From Nyssa sinensis (taxonomy: Eukaryota > Streptophyta > Magnoliopsida > Cornales > Nyssaceae), in NCBI GenBank assembly GCA_008638375.1, contig CM018038.1:16080515-16144514 (forward strand): a stretch of 64,000 nt of DNA, written 5' to 3'. Below are positions 58,901 to 64,000 of this stretch, one piece after another (the first letter of the stretch is position 1; every line of letters begins with the position of its first letter). The position numbers and the translations under genes are program-made. The notes under the pieces are model-generated. The model ran no database searches, was not told where the DNA came from, and saw only the letters and a program-made list of their open reading frames with translations.

Positions 58901-60381
58901 ATGCACTAATTGCTAATGGCACTTGGGAAATTGGTGACCTTCCGGAGGGGAAGAAGACTGTTGGCTGTAAATGGGTATTTACAGTAAAATTCAAGGCTGA
59001 TGGGAGTATAGAAAGGTACAAAGCAAGACTTGTGGCGAAGGGGTTCAATCAAACATATGGAATTGACTACCAGGAAACCTATGCTCCTGTAGCCAAGATG
59101 AACTCAATCCGTATATTACTCGCTCTAACAACTCACACTAACTAGCCCTTATATCAACTAGATGTGAAGAATGCCTTCTTAAATGGAGACTTAGAGGAGG
59201 AAGTCTTTATGGATCTACCACCAGGATTTGAAGGGAAAGGTGGCAAAGGCAAGGTGTGCAGATTGAGGAAATCATTGTATGGACTCAAACAATCTCCCAG
59301 AGCTTGGTTTGAATGCTTTGGGAAGGTAATAAAGAGTCACGGCTACAGCCAAGGTCAAGCCGATCATACTATGTTCTATAGACACACGAGTGAAGGTAAA
59401 ATGGCTATCCTTATTGTCTATGTTGATGATATAATTCTAACAAGTGATGATAGCAATGAGCTAGAGAGGTTAAAGAAGATCCTTGCTCAGGAATTTGAGA
59501 TCAAAGACTCAGGCAACTTGAAGTATTTTCTTGGTATGGAATTTGCAAGGTCAAAGAAAGGTATTTTTGTTTCCCAGCACAAGTATGTGCTTGATTTACT
59601 TAGAGAAACAGGTCTGCTACGGTGCAAAGCTACAGAAACACCTATAGAGCCGAACATAAAACTCCAACCAGCTAAGGCTGAAGAGGTGATCAAGAGAGAG
59701 CAACACCAAAGATTGGTAGGGAAACTTCTTTACCTATCTCATACACGCCCTGACATAGCCTTTGCAACAAGCATGGTAAGTCAATTTATGCACTCACCAG
59801 AACCCGAGCATTTTGATGTTGTGTACAGGATTCTAAGGTACCTAAAAGGGACTCCAGGTAAAGGTCTATTATTTGGAGGACATGGGAATTTACAGGTTGA
59901 AATATACACTGATGCAGATTGGGCTAGAAGCATCACTGATAGAAGATCAACTTCTGGTTATTGCACTTTTGTTGGAGGAAACCTAGTAACATGGCGCAGC
60001 AAGAAACAAAATGTGGTGGCAAGGAGTAGTGCAGAGGCAGAATTTAGGGCTGTTGCTCATGGAATTTGTGAATCACTATGGATCAAAAGGTTGCTGGAAG
60101 AATTGGAGGTTACTCATTCACTACCGATAAAACTGTACTGTGACAATAAAGCTGCAACTGCAACAGCTATTGCTCACAATCCAGTTCTTCATGATAGAAC
60201 GAAACATGTGGAGGTAGACAAGCATTTTATCAAGGAGAAAATAGATGAGGGAGTAATCTGTCTGCCATATATCTCGACAACTGAACAAGTAGCAGACATA
60301 CTGACAAAGGGACTGCCGAAGAAACAGTTTGAAAACTTCATTACCAAGCTGGCCATGGAAGATATCTTCAAGCCAGCTTGA
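55948..60381 (+). pseudogene. Copia gag-pol, one frame with three stops
   Basis: Start ATG at 55948 (MAETPNTTKPE), stop at 60379-60381; 1,478 codons in one frame, as in intact copia elements. Domains: gag with UBN2-like region; CCHC knuckle CDCCNKPRHTRENC (about residues 273-286); protease DSGASDHM (about 367-374); GAG-pre-integrase and integrase (HSDVWGP, RTDNGTEY, QQNGIAERKN); reverse transcriptase with an intact YVDD at 59419-59430; RNase H with YTDADWA, SSAEAEF and YCDNKAA. Nonsense codons are TAA 57079-57081 right after protease, TAG 58309-58311 after integrase, and TAG 59143-59145 in RT where Trp is expected. All other catalytic motifs look intact. Confidence 0.95.
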
Positions 60382-60388
60382 GGGGGAG

Positions 60389-60620
60389 TGTTGGAAAGTT
60401 TCAAAACTGTTTAGTCAACTTTCCTATTTTTCTAAGAGAATCTCGGTTGTAAATGTATGAATATCCTAGAATATTTAGTTTCCTTAGAAGTTAGCATCTT
60501 TTATTCTTTCCTTCTTTGGTTCTTTCCTTCTATTTCTCTGCTGCACATCTATTTATACAGATCTGTACCTATGTTACAATGAATGAGAATTATTTCCACA
60601 AGAAGCTATCTCATTCTAGA
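60389..60620 (+). repeat. 3' LTR of the young copia
   Basis: Same length as the 5' LTR, differing by six transitions. Directly preceded by the polypurine tract. Confidence 0.95.
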
Positions 60621-61663
60621 ATTGTTATTGGTAACGAGTATCTTGTTTGTCGGCTACAAAAGACTTTGTATGGTTTCCATCGTTCTACCTTTGAACACTT
60701 GGTCTTTGTTCGTCACTTTTCCACGAGTACCATTGTCTTCATTGTCTATGTAGATGATATTATCTCTCGCAGTGATTCCACAAAGTATCTCAGATTTGAA
60801 ACATCATCTAGGCCAACACTTTGATACTAAGGATCTAGGTGCTTTGCGTTATTTTCTTGAGATTGAAATTGTTCCTTCTCGCCAGGGAATTTCACTATCT
60901 CAACAAAAGTACATTCTTGATCTTATTTCTGAGACTGACCTCTTAAGTGCATGCCCTGTTGATACTCCTATGGATTCCACTGTCAAACTTGATGGTGAGC
61001 ACGGAGAACTATTTATTAATGTAGGTAGATATCGATAGTTCGTTGGTAAATTTATTTATCTTATAGTTACTCGGTCGGACATTACTTATGTAATTAGTCA
61101 GTACACGAATGCTTCTCGTCAACCTCATTTTGATGTTATCCGTCGTATTTCGTGTTATTTGAACAGTACTCCCGGGCGAGGGTTTCTGTACAAACCTTCT
61201 GATTCTCTTTCAATGGTTGGTTATAGTGAAGTTGATTAGGCAAGTTCTCGCTCTGATAGGTCTACTTCTGGTTAATGTACTTTTGTTGGAGGGAATCAGG
61301 TTGCTTGGCGCAGTAAGAAACAAAATGTTGTTGCGTGCTCTAGTGCAAAAGCTGAGTATAGAGCTACGGCTCATACTGTATTAGAGATGTTATGGGTTTA
61401 TTTTCTTCTTCAGGATCTTAGTGTCGAGGTTTCTGCTCTCTTTATTGCTAATAGTCCTATCTTCCATGAGCGTACCAAGCACATAGAGATTCACAATCAT
61501 TTTATTCAAAATTTGTTGATAAAGAAACAAATTGTTCTCTCTTATGTTCGCATAGATAATCAACTGAGTGACATTCTCACAAAGCCCTTAGCTCAAGTTT
61601 CTTTTCATCATTCGTCTTCTGAGCTAAGCATGTTTAATTTTTATGCTCTGGCTTGAGGGAAAG

Positions 61664-61860
61664 TGTTAGAGATTTTTTTTTTTTCCTGTATTTGTCTTTT
61701 CACCATAAGGATACTATTGTACTTTCATCTTGTGATAATATTTATGTACAAAATGTAAGGGCATACTAGATCAATGAAGCCCTAAGCTTTGCTTAATTTC
61801 TCTCTCTCTCTCTCTTTCTTGTTTCTTTCTTCTTCTCTCATTCTATCCCTAATTTTCACA
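61664..61860 (+). repeat. 3' LTR of the old copia
   Basis: TGTTAGAGATTTTT to CCCTAATTTTCACA, with a T run and a CT run. Followed by the TTATA target duplication. Confidence 0.85.
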
Positions 61861-62134
61861 TTATACAACTTAACTTTATTTAATTCCAAAAAGTATATTT
61901 TTGTGTAAAAAATTTAACATAGTGACAAAAGACCGAATTACCCTTCACGAGCTTCCTCATTGTTCATTCAATTCCCTCATTTCATAAGAGTATAAAACCC
62001 TTCTAGGGTTTGATTTCTTTTCAAACCTTAAAACAAACCCTAGATCTCTTCGCCAAAACTCCATTGAAAAGGATCAAAGGAAGATTAGTGGCCATCATCT
62101 ACCAATTCAAAACCTGGAAAGATATATTAGCCTC

Positions 62135-62622
62135 TTTTTTTTTTTGATAAGCAATGAGAAATTAGATTGAAAGGCACCCAAGGGGGGCGCTCCCATGTAC
62201 AAAAGAGAGAAACTCAAGTTAAAAGAGTTTCATATCACTAAAGAAATCTACCATATCTCCTACCAAAGGATTACAAGAACCTTTTACTCATACATACAAG
62301 GAGTACAAAAAAATGCTTCTAACCCTATATAAGGGGATTTCCATCCCCTCAAAAATTCTCCCATTCCTTTCTTTCCAAATGTTCTAAAAAATACAAAGAG
62401 GAATGACGTTCCAAGCCTTCCGAATATGCCGGATTTTGCACCCACTCCTCCAACTAACCAAACACTCAAAAATTGTCATTGGCATGACCCACAAACAACC
62501 AAACAAAGCAAAAACACACTGCCACAGGTCACTTGAAGCCTTACAATGGAGCAAAAGATGATTCACTGTTTCCTCCTCCCTCTTACACATTGCACACCTA
62601 TTGGCCATATGGAAACCCCTTT
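62135..62622 (-). mobile_element. L1-type LINE 3' end
   Basis: The minus strand encodes a reverse-transcriptase tail with ANRCAMCKREEETVNHLLLH, CKASSDLWQCVFALFG, WVMPMTIFECL and IRKAWNVIPLCIFW, degenerate after that. It ends in a poly-A tail seen as T residues at 62135-62145. It is 5'-truncated, as is usual for LINE insertions, and related to the LINE in the sucrose-transporter intron. Confidence 0.85.
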
Positions 62623-63649
62623 TTTTTTAAGTTTTCACTGGTCAAAATGGACTCCTAAGTTGCTGCCCACCCAAAAAAAGCCATATTTGCCTCTCTTATT
62701 GCAATTGAAATTTCAATTTTAAAATAATTAATAGAATTTCAACTTTTCCAGATCTTTATGTGTAGGCATCAGATTACTGCCACGCTAAGGTATTATGCAT
62801 ACATGAAGCATGCCACCATTTGTCATCTTCTTCAACTTGTGACATGGTTCGCTTGGATATAGAAGTAGAATAAGAAAATTTACACAGGCTGTGAAAAAAA
62901 AAAATCATGGCAGAAAACTGTAGGAAGCTTGACTATGCTTATTTTGTTATTTTTTGCATCTTCCTTCTACACCTACTTAACATTCGAGGGCTCCATGATA
63001 TATTTTCAACCGAATCTAAGAATCTTGTTCATTAAAACAACGAATGGTCAATTTTTTTGGGACAGCTTCAGTATTTTGGACAGCTTCAATTTATTTGGAC
63101 AGCAACTTGTATTTTTTTCAACAATAAAACAGTGGATGGTCAGCTTTTTTTTTTTTTTGTATAGGAAGGCAAGTATACATATCCTACTCACCATGTCTTT
63201 TAGCATGGGAAGTTGTTTAACAGTTGGGTGAATGATCAGTTGTACAACAGTTGGTTTACATTATTGGACGTAATCATATTTCTGGGACAAGTTAGAATAT
63301 AATCTTTGGATATAATGTTATTATTTTGAACAATTTAAATCTAATGCAATCATATTTGGACAACTTATATTGTTATATTGTGATTAAGCTTGTGTTATAT
63401 TGGATTTTGTAAGTTGAGGTTGTGTTAATTACACAGGATTAAGACAACAAAGTTATAAAATACTTCTAGGTTTATTTTTTTTCATGAATAAGAAGTTAAA
63501 TCAGTTTAATGGATAAGAATAAAGTTATTAGTTTATACTTAAATCAGTTTTATTATAATGGAAGTTTTTTAGTATAATTTTAAAAAAACTTATAAAAATA
63601 AAATAAAATATTTAATGCATAAACATAAACTAATTTTAAAAATACTTGG
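62623..63649. other. Non-coding DNA inside the MULE-like element
   Basis: No gene. A repetitive patch near 63055-63120 reiterates TTTTGGACAGCTTC-like phrases, and 63220-63370 repeats related TTGGACAA.T phrases. The frame at 62929-63231 reads through this low-complexity DNA and is not a credible gene. Confidence 0.45.
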
Positions 63650-64000
63650 GTTGAGAGAGTGCAGAGAGAGGGCAAAGAGAGTTTGTGAGATTTAGAATGA
63701 ATGTAATGTATTGCTTTTTTACAATGCTTAAAACTGTATAATCATCCAACTAAAAAACTTGACTTTGGGCAAAATCGTAATTTTATAAGACTCTATAATA
63801 GTGTTTTGGACTTTTTGCATAATGAGGGCATTTTCGGTACTTGAAAATGGATTCAAGCATTTTCCATGGCTAACAGCTAATTGTCGCTAGGGAAGAATCC
63901 GTTCCAACAACTAAATTGTAGGAGATGTCAGTGTAATTTCAAAAATAACAAGGGAACCGTGTGTAACATTGATAAACCTCAAAGGGAGGTCAGTGTAACT

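Larger units (their letters stand above)
55584..60620 (+). mobile_element. Young, structurally complete copia retrotransposon
   Basis: 5,037 bp with ATTGT on both sides (55579-55583 and 60621-60625). The 232-bp LTRs at 55584-55815 and 60389-60620 differ at six positions by eye, all transitions. A primer-binding site TGGTATCAGAGC lies at 55816-55827 and a polypurine tract (GAGGGGGAG) at 60380-60388. It is inserted in the RT region of the older copia. The single long gag-pol frame has three nonsense codons and no frameshift. Confidence 0.97.
54610..61654 (+). pseudogene. Old copia pol remnant (RT and RNase H)
   Basis: Pieces: DLPIALQQGKCTCTQHRIAL and SGWKHAMNMEM (54650-54880); [16 protein letters not shown] and LDIQNAFLHGNLSEKVHM (55385-55583); VCRLQKTLYGF, a YVDD core (about 60748) and YILDLISETDLL (60621-61038); RNase H with ATAHTVLEMLWVYF, HERTKHIEIHNHFI and DILTKPLAQ (61250-61654). 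Stops occur at about 54867, 55504, 61036, 61237 and 61273, with a frameshift near 60775. It is inactive. The young copia interrupts it inside the RT region just after HPDYI. Confidence 0.88.
54451..61860 (+). mobile_element. Old copia retrotransposon, interrupted
   Basis: TTATA flanks both ends (54446-54450 and 61861-61865). The 5' LTR remnant is 54451-54602 and the 3' LTR 61664-61860; both share TGTTAGAGATT, TTTTCACCATAAGG and GATCAATGAAGCCCTAAGC. A deletion from the 5' LTR end through gag and integrase leaves only the late pol: linker and RT start (54610-54886), RT (55371-55583), then RT and RNase H (60621-61654) and a purine tract (61652-61663). It is broken by an insertion at about 54887-55370 and by the younger copia at 55584-60620. 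Confidence 0.88.
54292..64000. mobile_element. MULE-like element containing nested insertions
   Basis: The left end near 54292 reads TTTACACTGACCTCTCCTTA and the complement of the window end reads AGTTACACTGACCTCCCTTT. Both continue into TTACACA-type text, so they resemble the two terminal repeats of one element whose last bases lie just past 64000. Own interior is 54292-54450, 61861-62134 and about 62625-64000, and it carries no transposase. A copia complex and a LINE tail are inserted in it. The pairing of ends rests on short similarity and is not certain. Confidence 0.5.

Noticed and set aside
62929..63231. 100-codon plus-strand frame
   Set aside because: Phe-rich translation of repeated TTTTGGACAGCTTC-like DNA without any family signature.
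1..64000. tRNA, rRNA, snoRNA or microRNA genes; CRISPR arrays; bacterial-type operons
   Set aside because: None seen. Short direct repeats present are microsatellites, tandem duplications or transposon ends.

Overview
This is a stretch of plant nuclear genome, almost certainly from a core eudicot. It is AT-rich, host genes have introns and are widely spaced, and most of the recognisable sequence is transposable-element (TE) debris typical of plants: CACTA, Mutator-like, hAT and PIF/Harbinger DNA elements, Ty1/copia elements primed by initiator tRNA-Met, small TRIM/SMART elements and L1-type LINE tails. Nothing bacterial, phage or CRISPR-like is present. The species cannot be named from the sequence alone.

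Only two host genes look functional. A MATE/DTX transporter of the DTX48/BCD1/ZRZ kind lies on the minus strand at 29358-31152 (two exons, 557 residues, apparently intact). The 3' four exons of a type III (SUT4-like) sucrose transporter lie on the minus strand at 42029-50671; its first exon is not in the window, and a 7.0 kb intron separates its last two exons. A third host locus, a lariat-debranching-enzyme (DBR1) copy on the plus strand at about 10690-15799, is a dead, intron-containing pseudogene. Two orphan terminal exons (9020-9128 and 37643-37780, both minus) have plausible splice and stop signals but no identified gene.

Layout. 1-2.4 kb: unassigned AT-rich DNA ending in a CACTA terminus. 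2.4-3.45 kb: minus-strand LTR-retroelement remnant. 3.49-8.8 kb: 5'-truncated CACTA element with two degenerate transposase genes and a terminus tandemly triplicated. 9-16 kb: orphan exon and DBR1 pseudogene, whose first coding intron holds a PIF/Harbinger MITE that itself holds a MULE. 17.6-21.8 kb: repeat end plus a 5'-truncated, heavily mutated copia. 21.8-29.3 kb: mostly non-coding, with one hAT-like MITE. 29.4-31.2 kb: MATE gene. 32.5-36.6 kb: 136-bp tandem array, second hAT-like MITE and a short non-autonomous LTR element with both LTRs. 38-41.4 kb: MITE, TRIM and a dispersed ACGGACAC-rich repeat. 42-50.7 kb: sucrose transporter with LINE, LTR, hAT MITE and solo-LTR insertions in one intron. 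50.8-53.5 kb: a complete 267-bp SMART-like element and a gag-only copia. 54.3-64 kb: a nested stack, in which a MULE-like element contains an old copia, which contains a younger complete copia; a LINE tail is also inside.

No new gene system is evident. The most informative content is the layered insertion history, read from precise target-site duplications, and its effect on the sucrose transporter gene, including a duplicated splice acceptor. Exon boundaries were read by eye from splice consensus and family similarity. Family assignments come from motif recognition without database searching.
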